Both the position numbers and the translations under genes were made by a program. This document shows, piece after piece, positions 15,938 to 27,421 of a stretch of DNA of 44,287 bases; within the stretch, counting starts at the first letter, position 1, and every line of letters begins with the position of its first letter. Source of the stretch: an uncultured Ruminococcus sp. (GTDB taxonomy: Bacteria > Bacillota > Clostridia > Oscillospirales > Acutalibacteraceae); the NCBI GenBank assembly GCA_902763835.1, contig CACWTQ010000024.1:1-44287 (forward strand), in the 5' to 3' direction. Below the pieces are notes generated by a model. It saw only the letters and a program-made list of their open reading frames with translations. It searched no databases and had not been told where the DNA came from.

Positions 15938-16074
15938 AATAATCCACCTCTTTAATAATAATTCATCTTAACTCACTAAAACCGAATTTTACTATTAAAT
16001 ACATTATATCATTACAGGGAAGATTTTTCAATTGATATTTTATATTTCTCTTTAAAAAAATTATGTACAACTAA

Positions 16075-16503
16075 TTAGCAAATTATCTTGTCTGCCGCTG
16101 CTTGCAGATATGTAAATAATTCCGTTGTAATATCGGAGTAGGTGAGATTTTCAGGCAGACTGTCAAACTCCTTTACCTCTGCCATTTCGCTTTCGGGAAG
16201 TTCGCCGAGTGTTTTTATAACCCCATGAAAAACAACACCGTTTGCAAAATCATTAGTTTCTTTATCTCCTGCTCTGTAATCGCATAGGGGAGTCAGGTCA
16301 AATTCAACCGCACCCGATTCCTCGAAAAGCTCACGTTTTGCTGCGTCAATCGGTGTTTCGCCTTTTTCGATATGACCTCCCTGAGTTTCCCATGTAGTTC
16401 TGTTTTTGTGGCGGCTGAGAAGAATTTTACCGTTATACTCCGACAGAACTACTATATATTTATAGTTGTTGAATGTATTTATATTATATGTATTGCAAAA
16501 CAT
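16075..16503 (-). CDS. Nudix hydrolase
   Basis: A 142-residue compact Nudix protein. The box is GGHIEKGETPIDAAKRELFE at about residues 42-61, continuing ESGAVEF, with the catalytic REL-x-EE pattern. The preceding WETQG strand and single-domain length fit MutT/8-oxo-dGTPase-like or ADP-sugar-type hydrolases; the substrate cannot be read from sequence. AGGAGA lies seven bases before ATG 16503. The stop of the upstream GNAT-DUF1287 gene is 14 bases away on the same strand, so they form a unit. No clear terminator follows. Confidence 0.9.
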   Translation of the reverse strand: MFCNTYNINTFNNYKYIVVLSEYNGKILLSRHKNRTTWETQGGHIEKGETPIDAAKRELFEESGAVEFDLTPLCDYRAGDKETNDFANGVVFHGVIKTLGELPESEMAEVKEFDSLPENLTYSDITTELFTYLQAAADKIIC

Positions 16504-16517
16504 TTATTTCTCCTGTA

Positions 16518-18128
16518 TTAACTTACCCTAAAATGTTCTTTAATTTCACCGTAAAAATTAATCGGTCTGCCAAACAAATCCTCTTCATACTCGGGCTGAC
16601 AGGGGTAAGCGTGATGAATAACAAACGGCTGACCGTTACTGTTACGCTTATCCGATACAATCCCGATATGGTCGGCGAAAACGATAATGTCACCGCCCTG
16701 CCACTGTGAAATATCATTAATATCCGTTGTAAGCGATTCCGCCGTATGATTGAAGTAAACCGTCAGATTTTTCACTCTGCGGAAATCTATATTGATATCG
16801 GGGTCGTCAATATCATAATCCTGCGGATTTTTAATGATGTCATTATTCAGCAGCACCATTAAATCGTAACCCGAATTTTTGAGAGCATATCCGACAACAT
16901 CTGTGCAAACTCCGTATTCTCCCGTGGGATAGCCACCGATATAGTATTCGCTTTTATACTTCGGGGCAGTGGAAATATACTCCCTTGTTCTGAGTAAAAT
17001 TTCGGTTTGGTCGTCAATGTCGTTGCCGTTTATATCCTTTTGGCTTTTATAATCGTTGATATTGAAGTCGCTGTTATAATACACTTTACCGTTATACAGA
17101 AACAACACATACACCGCAATACATAATATTATAAAAACCGCAATTACTATTATAAAAAATCTTCCCTTTCGCCAATCGGTATGACCTACTATTGTATAAC
17201 CAAGCTTTTCGTAAAGTCTTAGAGCGGATTTATTTTTGGTGAAAGCATCAAGACGGATAGTTTTGATGTTCTTGTTTTTCAGATATTTTTCAATCCACTG
17301 CATTATTTCCGCTGCATAGCCTTGATTTTGATATTCGGGATTTACACAAAGCCTATGAATTACATTATAGCTTGCGTTGGGATATTTCCAATTTCCGTTT
17401 TTATACTCGTCATCGCAGAAATGATTTATTGTAAAAGCACCGATAATATTATTATGTTTCTTTGCTATAAACATTTCATTATGTACAATATCTTCTTTTA
17501 TAATATTCTTATCGGGGTATAGGTTATCCCACTGAAAAATTTCCTTGCTTTCCATATCGGCTGTCACATTTTTGTAAATTTTAAGAATATCATTCAAGTT
17601 ATCTCTTTGGGCTTTTACTATTTTAAACCTGTTACTTTCAATAGAAGGTAATTTTTCAAAAACCGACATATTATCCCCATCGTCACAATGACAAATTACT
17701 TTATCAAATTTTTTCGACACAATGTAGAAATCTCCAAGCAAACCCGTTGTTTCAAAAAGAACATTTTGAATTTCGGAAATATATCCCTCGTAAACCCAGC
17801 CATAATCCAGAATAAGATAGTACATTTTATTGATATCGGGAATATATTTCACAACGCTACGGATATACTCCTCCCAATTTTCACATTGATTAAGCCTCTG
17901 AACTATTTCGTTTTCAACGTCACTGCGAATTTTCAGCCACAGATAGTTTAGGGAAATACTTTTGTACTTTTCATAATCGAAAAATGTGTAGTAGAATTTG
18001 TTTATAATCTCATTGTAGCGGTGCTTGTCAAATTCGTGGAATCGAGTTCTGTCGATATTTTCGGTTTTTATGATTTCTTCGATTTCATCACGCATAATTG
18101 TTTTTAAGGATTTACTGTTGTCATACAT
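16518..18128 (-). CDS. Three-module protein: N-terminal domain, GNAT acetyltransferase, membrane helix, DUF1287
   Basis: A 536-residue fusion. Residues 1-165 form a soluble domain (DGYWVYEGYISEIQNVLFE-like region and DFYIVSKKFDKVIC) resembling small single-domain proteins of immunity/DUF6756 type. Residues about 168-315 are a GNAT N-acetyltransferase with the acetyl-CoA loop NPEYQNQGYAAEIM and the motif B region KSALRLYEKLGYTIVG. A membrane helix (about 324-347) leads to a C-terminal domain outside the membrane: GVCTDVVGYALKNSGYDLM, NIDFRRVKNL, GGDIIVFADHIGIVSD. These match DUF1287, an NlpC/P60-like papain fold with Cys and His. An intracellular acetyltransferase tied to an extracellular hydrolase fold is unusual. 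Start ATG 18128 is preferred; TTG 18140 is in frame. Confidence 0.75.
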   Translation of the reverse strand: MYDNSKSLKTIMRDEIEEIIKTENIDRTRFHEFDKHRYNEIINKFYYTFFDYEKYKSISLNYLWLKIRSDVENEIVQRLNQCENWEEYIRSVVKYIPDINKMYYLILDYGWVYEGYISEIQNVLFETTGLLGDFYIVSKKFDKVICHCDDGDNMSVFEKLPSIESNRFKIVKAQRDNLNDILKIYKNVTADMESKEIFQWDNLYPDKNIIKEDIVHNEMFIAKKHNNIIGAFTINHFCDDEYKNGNWKYPNASYNVIHRLCVNPEYQNQGYAAEIMQWIEKYLKNKNIKTIRLDAFTKNKSALRLYEKLGYTIVGHTDWRKGRFFIIVIAVFIILCIAVYVLFLYNGKVYYNSDFNINDYKSQKDINGNDIDDQTEILLRTREYISTAPKYKSEYYIGGYPTGEYGVCTDVVGYALKNSGYDLMVLLNNDIIKNPQDYDIDDPDINIDFRRVKNLTVYFNHTAESLTTDINDISQWQGGDIIVFADHIGIVSDKRNSNGQPFVIHHAYPCQPEYEEDLFGRPINFYGEIKEHFRVS

Positions 18129-18148
18129 TTCAGTCACCAACTTTACGG

Positions 18149-18188
18149 AACAGCGTACAGATTTTTACTCTGTACGCTGTTATTTTTT
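18149..18188 (+). terminator. Strong hairpin with T-run on the plus strand
   Basis: AACAGCGTACAG pairs perfectly with CTGTACGCTGTT, followed by ATTTTTTC on the plus strand. Both neighbouring genes (gyrA and the GNAT fusion) run on the minus strand, where the hairpin is followed by CCGTAAAG and no T-run. It may be a processing or attenuation hairpin for minus-strand transcripts, or stop plus-strand transcription entering gyrA. Confidence 0.6.
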
Positions 18189-18220
18189 CAAAACTTTAAT
18201 AATATTCACACCGCTGAAAA

Positions 18221-20773
18221 TTACTCTTCATTGTTTTCGGGACTATCCTCTGTAATCTCTTCTGAGTTTCCAACACTTTCTTCATTATCTGTGGAAAACT
18301 TCTCCAAATTCTCCTCGTCTGTGTTATCCTCTTCATGCTGTGCCCTTGCGATAGTAACAACTTTCGAGCCGTCTGCAAGCTTCATCACCTTAACACCTCT
18401 GCTCGAGCGTGAATAAATGCTTATCGTATCTGCTTTGAATCTGATAATAGTACCGTTATCGGCAATGAGAATTACATCGTCATCGAGATCCACAACCTTA
18501 ATAGCCGCAACATTTCCGTACTTCTGAGTATGATAATTCAAAAGACCCATACCGCCTCTTGACTGTATACGATAATCGTCAATCTTGCTTAATCTGCCGT
18601 AGCCTGTTTCTGAAACTGTCAGAACATAGCCGCTCTTACGAAGTGTAGACATACCGATAACACTGTCACCCTCACCAAGCTTAATAGCGTGAACGCCTCT
18701 CGCAGTTCTGCCCATAGCACGGACATCTGTTTCCTTAAAACGAATTGCCTTGCCTAATTTAGTAGCAACAAGCAATTCATTGTTACCGTTGGTCAAGCGA
18801 ACCCAAGAAAGTTCATCGTCCTCATTCAAGTCAAGAGCAATCAGACCAGCCTTGCGGATAGAATTAAATGCACTGAGTTCAACTCTCTTGATAAAGCCCT
18901 GTTTAGTAACCATAACAAGGTAGCGTTCAGATTCGCCCTCAACGTGAGGAACTTTAATAACCGAGCTTACATGTTCTTCATCGGCAAGCGGAAGAATTCC
19001 GTTAATTTTAGCCCCCTTTGATGTACGGCTGCCCATAGGAACTTCGTAGCATTTGATTCTGTATACCTTGCCGTGATTTGTAAAGAACAGAACATAATCG
19101 TGACTGTTTATTACAAACATATCCGTTGCAACGTCATCATCGGACTTACCGACACCCGAAATACCTCTGCCGCCACGCTTCTGAGCCTTATATGTATCGG
19201 CTGTAAGACGTTTCACATACCCCTGATTTGTAAGAGTAAGCACACATTCCTCACGTGGGATAAGGTCTTCCACATCAACTTCTCCGTTTACTGTGCAGAT
19301 TTCCGTTCTTCTCTCGTCACCGTATTTATTTCTAATTTCCGTTATTTCTTCTTTGATAATACTATACTTTCTGTCACGGCTTTCAAGAATATCGTTAAGG
19401 TCTGCAATCTTCGCATTCAAACCGCTGATTTCATCTTCAATTTTATTTCTTTCGAGATTTGTAAGCTGTCCCAAACGCATCTGAACTATTGCCTGAGTTT
19501 GCACGTCATCAAGTCCGAAACGTTCACTTAAAGCCTGTTTTGCAGCTGCTTGGTCTTTGCTTGAACGAATAACGGAAATTACTTCGTCAATGTAGTCTAG
19601 AGCTGTTTTTAAGCCCTCTAAAATGTGAAGTCTGTCCTGAGCCTTTTTGAGGTCAAAAATGGAACGTCTTGTAATTATATCAACCTGAAATTCTACATAA
19701 AGCTCAAGTATTTTCTTCAAGTCAAGAATTTTAGGCTCACCGTTTACTATCGCAAGCATTATCGCACCGAAAGTAATCTGCATTTGAGTAAACTTAAAAA
19801 GCTGATTCAACACGTACTGTGCGTTTGCTTCACGTTTTACGTCAATCTCAATGTGCATACCGTTTCTGTCGGAATGATCTTCGATGTTGGTAATTCCTTC
19901 AATTTTCTTATCTCTGACGTATTCTGCGATAGTTTCTATAAGCTTTGCTTTATTGACTTGATAGGGGAGTTCGTTCACAACAATTTTACTTCTACCGTTC
20001 TTTGCTTCGACAATTTCGGTTTTTGCACGAAGAGTAATTTTTCCTCTGCCTGTGGCATATGCAGCTTTTATGCCGCTTCTGCCCATAATCATACCGCCTG
20101 TCGGAAAATCCGGACCTTTAATGAAGTCCATAAGTTCGGTAAGGTTAGCGTCGGGGTGGTCTACAAGGTAACAAATTGCGTCGCTTACCTCGCTGAGATT
20201 ATGCGGCGGAATATTTGTTGCCATACCAACGGCAATACCCGTACTCCCGTTTACAAGCAGATTCGGAAATCTTGTTGGAAGAACAGACGGTTCTTTTCTT
20301 GTATCGTCATAGTTTGGTACGAAATCAACTGTATCTTTATCGATATCACGGAGCATTTCAACGGAAATCTTACTCATTCTAGATTCCGTGTAACGATAAG
20401 CGGCAGGCGGATCACCGTCAACGCTGCCAAAGTTTCCGTGACCGTCAACAAGCATATATCTCATACTGAAATCCTGTGCAAGACGCACAAGAGCGTCATA
20501 AACGGACGCATCGCCGTGTGGGTGATATTTACCGAGAACGTCGCCAACGGTGGTCGCACATTTTTTATATGGGGAAGTAGGCAAAATATTATTTTCATAC
20601 TTTGCGTACAAAATTCTTCTGTGAACGGGCTTCAAGCCGTCCCGAACGTCGGGCAAAGCACGGCTCACGATAACCGACATTGAGTAATCGAGGAAAGATT
20701 TTCTCATTTCCTTATCCAAATCAACATCGATAATTCTTGATGTGGGAATGCCCTGATTTGTTTCGTTATCCAT
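18221..20773 (-). CDS. gyrA: DNA gyrase subunit A
   Basis: An 850-residue topoisomerase subunit that breaks and rejoins DNA. The winged-helix/tower domain starts [20 protein letters not shown]; the catalytic Tyr is in PPAAYRYTE (about residue 123). The quinolone-resistance region reads [12 protein letters not shown], with Ala where E. coli has Ser83. The C-terminal beta-pinwheel carries the gyrase-specific GyrA box as QKRGGRG (about residue 535), which separates it from ParC. The tail after residue about 810 is a run of Glu, Asp and Asn. AGAGGAG lies upstream of ATG 20773. It follows gyrB by 31 bases, so they are one operon. Confidence 0.98.
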   Translation of the reverse strand: MDNETNQGIPTSRIIDVDLDKEMRKSFLDYSMSVIVSRALPDVRDGLKPVHRRILYAKYENNILPTSPYKKCATTVGDVLGKYHPHGDASVYDALVRLAQDFSMRYMLVDGHGNFGSVDGDPPAAYRYTESRMSKISVEMLRDIDKDTVDFVPNYDDTRKEPSVLPTRFPNLLVNGSTGIAVGMATNIPPHNLSEVSDAICYLVDHPDANLTELMDFIKGPDFPTGGMIMGRSGIKAAYATGRGKITLRAKTEIVEAKNGRSKIVVNELPYQVNKAKLIETIAEYVRDKKIEGITNIEDHSDRNGMHIEIDVKREANAQYVLNQLFKFTQMQITFGAIMLAIVNGEPKILDLKKILELYVEFQVDIITRRSIFDLKKAQDRLHILEGLKTALDYIDEVISVIRSSKDQAAAKQALSERFGLDDVQTQAIVQMRLGQLTNLERNKIEDEISGLNAKIADLNDILESRDRKYSIIKEEITEIRNKYGDERRTEICTVNGEVDVEDLIPREECVLTLTNQGYVKRLTADTYKAQKRGGRGISGVGKSDDDVATDMFVINSHDYVLFFTNHGKVYRIKCYEVPMGSRTSKGAKINGILPLADEEHVSSVIKVPHVEGESERYLVMVTKQGFIKRVELSAFNSIRKAGLIALDLNEDDELSWVRLTNGNNELLVATKLGKAIRFKETDVRAMGRTARGVHAIKLGEGDSVIGMSTLRKSGYVLTVSETGYGRLSKIDDYRIQSRGGMGLLNYHTQKYGNVAAIKVVDLDDDVILIADNGTIIRFKADTISIYSRSSRGVKVMKLADGSKVVTIARAQHEEDNTDEENLEKFSTDNEESVGNSEEITEDSPENNEE

Positions 20774-20804
20774 TATCTGATTATCTCCTCTAATAACAAA
20801 TTAC

Positions 20805-22787
<1,983 letters not shown>

Positions 22788-22790
22788 TTA

Positions 22791-22805
22791 GCGGACAACG
22801 TCCGC
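22791..22805. repeat. Family D palindrome in the gyrB leader
   Basis: GCGGACAACGTCCGC about 36 bases upstream of the gyrB start. A degenerate copy (AGCAGACAATGTCCGCC) lies at about 22943-22959 in the same 278-base gap. Confidence 0.75.
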
Positions 22806-22971
22806 TTGAAACATTTCAAGATATTTATTTTTTTATTTACTTAATGCACCTGAATAATAAAAAAATATTTGATACACACATATTGACTGTTTGCTAATAA
22901 CAATTTGATTTTAACAAATAAAAAATCAGACTCTGATTAGCAAGCAGACAATGTCCGCCAAAATACGGAGA

Positions 22972-23012
22972 AGAAGTGGTTACAATCCCTAATGGGATTG
23001 CCCACTAAACTT
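22972..23012. other. Hairpin after the small zinc-ribbon gene
   Basis: AATCCC-taat-GGGATT with outer partial pairing GAAGTGG/CCACT...CTTC. It lies just downstream (minus strand) of the gene at 23033 and may be its terminator or part of a repeat; no T-run is present. Confidence 0.4.
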
Positions 23013-23032
23013 CCAATTATCGTAATTACGCA

Positions 23033-23398
23033 TTATTTCTTAGTTTTCTTATGTCTGTGCCTATTCTTTTTAAGCTTTTCGGGAGGGTCTTCCTGACCGT
23101 CAATCTTCCCGAATTTTATTTTCAACGGAATAATAGCAAGATAAACAAATATAAATACAACCGTTAATACTATATTCGGAATAATAGTTCGACTTTTCGA
23201 GTGAAACAGATAAACCGTATTCACAAAAACAAGAAACACAAAAAACAAAACCGCCGTTTTGGCTGCGGCAAGCTTATAGGAAACACTCATAATCTTGCCG
23301 CATTTTTTGCACTTTACTTGCTTTTCGGATAAAGTCTTTCTTGCCTTTGAGTAATCAAATTTAAATCCGCAATACGGACATATCGGTAATTTAAGCAT
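23033..23398 (-). CDS. Small zinc-ribbon membrane protein, paralogue of the adjacent giant protein
   Basis: A 121-residue protein. An N-terminal zinc ribbon (CPYC at residues 7-10 and CKKC at 30-33, of CxxC-about 20-CxxC type) is followed by two membrane helices (about 48-65 and 73-93, VVFIFVYLAIIPLKI) and a basic His/Lys-rich tail (KKNRHRHKKTKK). This is the same architecture as the N-terminus of the neighbouring 1,313-residue protein 25 bases upstream, so they look like a duplicated pair. The basic tail contrasts with the acidic body of the larger partner. Both lie between remB and gyrB. No function can be assigned. Confidence 0.75.
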   Translation of the reverse strand: MLKLPICPYCGFKFDYSKARKTLSEKQVKCKKCGKIMSVSYKLAAAKTAVLFFVFLVFVNTVYLFHSKSRTIIPNIVLTVVFIFVYLAIIPLKIKFGKIDGQEDPPEKLKKNRHRHKKTKK

Positions 23399-23423
23399 AT
23401 TACAAACCTCAAGTAATCAACTG

Positions 23424-26400
23424 TTATAACAATTCGTCCGCTTCCTGCTCTCTTTTTTTCTTTTTCTGAGAAACCTTTGAACGAACATTATTCACTTCCT
23501 TAAGGCTTACGCTGCCGGGGTCACGCTTTTCCTCAAGCTTTTTTCGTGCATCCTGATTTCTGCGAACCTGCTTAACCTGTTCACGTCTAATCTCTTCAGC
23601 CTTTTCAAGACGTTCGTTTTGGAGCTGTTTTTCCCTGCGTTTTTTCTCTTTGCGAACTCTCTGTTCTTCCTGCTCGGTTTTAAGCTTCTCAATTTTCTCC
23701 AAACGTTTTTCTTCGTCAACCTTTTCGGAGATAATCTTCACCTTTTCAGCTTCGGTAACTTTCTTATTTTCAAGCTCCTTAACCTTATCCTTAACGCTGT
23801 CAAGCACAATTTTCTCCTGAAGCTCGTATTCCTTGGTGACTGTTTTTTCTGAATTTTCAAAAACAATAGTCTTGCCGTCTGCAGGAAGATTTGAAAGAAT
23901 TTTCACCTTATTTTTCTCAATTCTCTTTGTTTTTTGAGATTTTCTTTTTCTCTCCTCGGCATCTTCCTTTGACTTACTCTCAGACTTTTCGCCTCTTACT
24001 TTCGTGGTATTAACCTCGGCATTCGCCTTAGCTTTTTCTTTGAGCTTTTCAGCTTTCTCCTTGTCTTTTTCCTTAGCCTTTCGGCGAGCTTCTCTCTCGG
24101 CAAGCTTTCTTTCACGCTCTTCCTCTTCAAAAGCCGCCTGACGTTCTTCCTCCGTAGCCTCAATGATTTTATTTTTCAAACCTGAGAAAAATCCCGTCTT
24201 CTGCTCCTGAACCTTTGATGTTTCCTTTGGTTTAGGAGTTTCTTTTTTCTGAACATCTTTCGACTTCACGGAATCACTTTCGGATTTTTTCTTTTTAGCC
24301 TTGTTTGCGGATTTAGCCTTTTGCTGCTCTTTCTTACTTTTCAGTTCAGAAACCGCTGCTTGTTCGGCAGCCGCCTTTGCAGCATTCGGGAATTTTTTCT
24401 CGTAATGAGAAGTTTTTTTTGGCTCGTCTATTCTGTTTCCACTTGAATCGATTTTCACAGGAATAATCGGCTCTGCATTGACTGTTTCTTCAATTGGTTT
24501 CTCCTCAATGCTTTTTGCACGGAACTCTTCCAAATTGAAATTCTCGTCCAATTGTTCGCCGCTTGAAATATCCTCAAATTCCTCAGATTTATCGGAGGAA
24601 TAATCGATTACAAAACTATCCTCGATTTCCTCTTCGGGGATATACTCAATTGCACCCTCGACAGTTTCTGTTACAAGAATATCTTCATCATCTTCCTCAG
24701 AAAATTTGAAATATTCTTCGTCCTCTTTATAGGCGTTTTCTTCTACGGAAACATTTTCTTCTTTGGAAACGTTATCTTCCTCGGGAATATCATCGTTTTC
24801 CTCATCAAACTTGTAATAATTCTCGTCCTCTTCGGAAAATTCTTCGTCCTCAATTTCTGGAACATCGTCATCTTCGGAAACATTATCTTCCTTGGGAACA
24901 TCATCGTTTTCCTCGTCGAACTTGTAATAATCTTCGTCCTCTTCGGAAAATTCTTCGTCCTCAATTTCTGGAACATCGTCATCTTCTTCATTGAACTTGT
25001 AATAGTCTTCATTTTCTTCGACATTTACAGACTCGTCTTCTGCCTCAATTTCCTTATCGCCAATCTCACCGTACATAAACTCTTCCGGCTTGAAGATTTC
25101 GATTTCCTCGTCCTCTACTTCCTTTTCGGGAATTTCTACGCTTTCCAATTTGACATTTACAACATCGTTGGCAACAGTGTCATAATTCATTTCAAATTTT
25201 GTTTCCGGTGAAATATTATTTTTAACAGAAGTATTTTGAACGGAAATATTTTGGAGTTCAATTTCCGTTACCTCGGATAAAGCTTCGTCTTCATCGGGTT
25301 CATTTGCGGTGTTATCGGATTCGGAAGATTCATTGATAATATCTTCTTCTGTTTCCAAATCAGAGGAAAATTCAATAATTTCATCAACTTTAACTTCTTC
25401 ATCGGGCAAATCGTCTTTAAATTCAATAATCTCCTTGGGCTTCTCTACAGAATTCTTATCGGATTTTCCGGACTTATCGAAATTGAAAACACTATCACTT
25501 TTTATTTTTGAAACATATTTTGAAAATAAACCAAACTTATGTTTTTCCTTTGTTTCACCTTTGTTATCGGAAGGAATTTCAATATTTTCCGATACAGCTT
25601 TTTCTTCAGGATTGTCGTCTGCTATATTCTGTGAAAATATTTCATATTCGGATTTATAATCAATCTCGTCATTTACAACCGGGTCAATCAAATTTCCGGT
25701 ATCGAAATTAGCTTTCTCAGGTTTAAGACCAAGCTTCGAAGATTCGGCTGAAAATACATTCCATTCAAATCTTATCGGATTTTTTTCAAAAAGCTTTTCG
25801 TCAAGCTCCGATAACGTTTTTTTTGAATCCTCAACAATGATAACGGGCAGCTTATCTTCAAATTCATAATCAACAAAACTATCCTTTGTTTCGATATTAT
25901 CCTGAGAATTTTCTTCACTTTCGGCAATATCAAAATTCACATCGGACAGACTTATAATATTATTCGTATCGGATTTTTTAGGTTCACTAAAACTCAAAGT
26001 AATAAAATCGCCTTTTTCGTGAGCATAATCGACCCAATCATTGTCAATATTTTCGGAAACATCGTCTGTAACATTTGCTTTCTGAACATCTATGCTTTGA
26101 ATTTCAGAAATGTTTTTGTCAACTTGTTCATCATTTTTATCGGCAAAGAAGTTGACAATTTCACGATTTTCTTTTTCGTCCTTTTCTGCTTCAATCGCTT
26201 TTTCTACAACCATTTCTATTGCTTCTGTAATTTCATTGTTACTATCCTGAGCAGCAATTTCAACAGTTTCTGTTTTGAGTTCATCAGCAACTGTTTTGGC
26301 AGTTTCGTTTTTCGGTTGGATAGTGACTGTTTCGACAGCTTCGTTTTCCGTTTTGTCAACAATTGTTTCAACAATTTCGGAATTAACTTCTTCCGCTGTA

Positions 26401-27365
26401 TTATCCGAAACACTCAAATCAACGGAAATAATCGCCTTTTTGTCAGGATAATAAATAAAATTAACCTTATTGGTTTTAGTTAATCTATGATAAACCGGTG
26501 TATTTAAATTCCCAGATATTTCAAATTTTGTTCCAACTGTATCAGAATTATCTCCTGATATAGTCAATTCGTTCTTTTTATTATCACTGAAATTAAGCTT
26601 AGAGAAAAGCTTATTAAAATTCAGCTTAGGTCTATCGTCGGAATTTTTCGTTTTATCATCAACTTTAGCTTCAACCGGAGTGATATTCTCCGAAACGGAT
26701 TTTTCGGTTGATTCATCATTAATCTCCGAAACAATCTCCTCTGTTTCGCTTACTGTGATAACCTCCGGCTCAATATTCTCCTCGATAATAAAGTCCGAAT
26801 CGGAGTTATTGTCTATTTCAGGCTCGGAGTTCTTTTTATTGACCTTATTGTCAATCTCCTCGTCATCATCGGGAACAATAATATAAGTTCTGACAAACTG
26901 AGAAAATTTACCTCCACCCGATTTCTTCTTTTTATCACTGCTCTTTTTTTCTGTCTTAACTTTTTCAACCTTAGCGACCTCATCACTCTTCAAAATTCGA
27001 GATTGCTTTTCCGCTCGTGCGGCTCGTTTCGGCTCAATCATAACAGGTGTTTGGGCTTCATTTTTTATCTCTTCCAATGAAAAAAACAGGGGAGTGATGA
27101 AATAAAAGACACCAAAAGGAACAAGTATTAAAACAAGTGCTAAAATCAAATTTGTGATAATTTTTAACCAAAAGAACATTGCAGCAACAGCAATTGCAAT
27201 AATAAGAGCAACAGCAGCCGGAATATAGATTGTTTTATTAAACGAAATATTTGAATTTTTATAGCAATTACGGCAAGTATGCTCACCGTTTTGCATCTCC
27301 GACAAAGCTTCGAAATACGAAACCTTGCTTTTGCAATAAGGACATTTTCTAGTTTTCCTACCCAT
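23424..27365 (-). CDS. Giant acidic zinc-ribbon membrane protein (1,313 residues)
   Basis: Order: a zinc ribbon (CPYC at residues 8-11, CRNC at 32-35), two membrane helices (about 47-68 and 71-93), a basic juxtamembrane segment, then about 800 residues of low-complexity, strongly acidic sequence rich in Glu, Asp, Ser, Asn and Val, with Phe/Tyr punctuation such as YYKFDEE. A tandem pair of 37-residue units lies near residues 790-865. From about residue 950 the charge flips to a Lys/Glu/Arg-rich probable coiled coil (ERKLAEREARRKAKEKDKEK). Known parallels are only general: membrane-tethered scaffolds with disordered linkers. ATG 27365 has a suitable upstream GGGGA. It shares base composition with its neighbours, so it does not look recently acquired. 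Function unknown; a link to chromosome or gyrase biology is suggested only by position. Confidence 0.75.
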   Translation of the reverse strand: MGRKTRKCPYCKSKVSYFEALSEMQNGEHTCRNCYKNSNISFNKTIYIPAAVALIIAIAVAAMFFWLKIITNLILALVLILVPFGVFYFITPLFFSLEEIKNEAQTPVMIEPKRAARAEKQSRILKSDEVAKVEKVKTEKKSSDKKKKSGGGKFSQFVRTYIIVPDDDEEIDNKVNKKNSEPEIDNNSDSDFIIEENIEPEVITVSETEEIVSEINDESTEKSVSENITPVEAKVDDKTKNSDDRPKLNFNKLFSKLNFSDNKKNELTISGDNSDTVGTKFEISGNLNTPVYHRLTKTNKVNFIYYPDKKAIISVDLSVSDNTAEEVNSEIVETIVDKTENEAVETVTIQPKNETAKTVADELKTETVEIAAQDSNNEITEAIEMVVEKAIEAEKDEKENREIVNFFADKNDEQVDKNISEIQSIDVQKANVTDDVSENIDNDWVDYAHEKGDFITLSFSEPKKSDTNNIISLSDVNFDIAESEENSQDNIETKDSFVDYEFEDKLPVIIVEDSKKTLSELDEKLFEKNPIRFEWNVFSAESSKLGLKPEKANFDTGNLIDPVVNDEIDYKSEYEIFSQNIADDNPEEKAVSENIEIPSDNKGETKEKHKFGLFSKYVSKIKSDSVFNFDKSGKSDKNSVEKPKEIIEFKDDLPDEEVKVDEIIEFSSDLETEEDIINESSESDNTANEPDEDEALSEVTEIELQNISVQNTSVKNNISPETKFEMNYDTVANDVVNVKLESVEIPEKEVEDEEIEIFKPEEFMYGEIGDKEIEAEDESVNVEENEDYYKFNEEDDDVPEIEDEEFSEEDEDYYKFDEENDDVPKEDNVSEDDDVPEIEDEEFSEEDENYYKFDEENDDIPEEDNVSKEENVSVEENAYKEDEEYFKFSEEDDEDILVTETVEGAIEYIPEEEIEDSFVIDYSSDKSEEFEDISSGEQLDENFNLEEFRAKSIEEKPIEETVNAEPIIPVKIDSSGNRIDEPKKTSHYEKKFPNAAKAAAEQAAVSELKSKKEQQKAKSANKAKKKKSESDSVKSKDVQKKETPKPKETSKVQEQKTGFFSGLKNKIIEATEEERQAAFEEEERERKLAEREARRKAKEKDKEKAEKLKEKAKANAEVNTTKVRGEKSESKSKEDAEERKRKSQKTKRIEKNKVKILSNLPADGKTIVFENSEKTVTKEYELQEKIVLDSVKDKVKELENKKVTEAEKVKIISEKVDEEKRLEKIEKLKTEQEEQRVRKEKKRREKQLQNERLEKAEEIRREQVKQVRRNQDARKKLEEKRDPGSVSLKEVNNVRSKVSQKKKKREQEADELL
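24770..24991 (-). repeat. Tandem 111-bp in-gene repeat
   Basis: Two consecutive units with a 111-base period, seen by the recurrence of TTATCTTCC at 24772 and 24883. Each encodes 37 residues of the form DDDVPEIEDEEF-SEEDE-YYKFDEE. Further degenerate units lie on both sides. Confidence 0.8.
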
Positions 27366-27421
27366 AGGAACTCCCCTTTACGGTTTGATAACTTTTATAT
27401 AAATATATTTTAAGATTATTA

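Noticed and set aside
19625-20683. 352-codon plus-strand frame opposite gyrA
   Set aside because: Antisense shadow of a highly conserved gene; no ribosome-binding site or recognisable domain.
24770-24991. Possible CRISPR array
   Set aside because: The 111-bp repeats are in frame inside a protein gene with no unique spacers.
23424-27365. Plus-strand frames of 60-154 codons opposite the acidic protein gene
   Set aside because: Mirror images of biased codon use on the minus strand; Phe/Ser/Ile-rich products without start sites.
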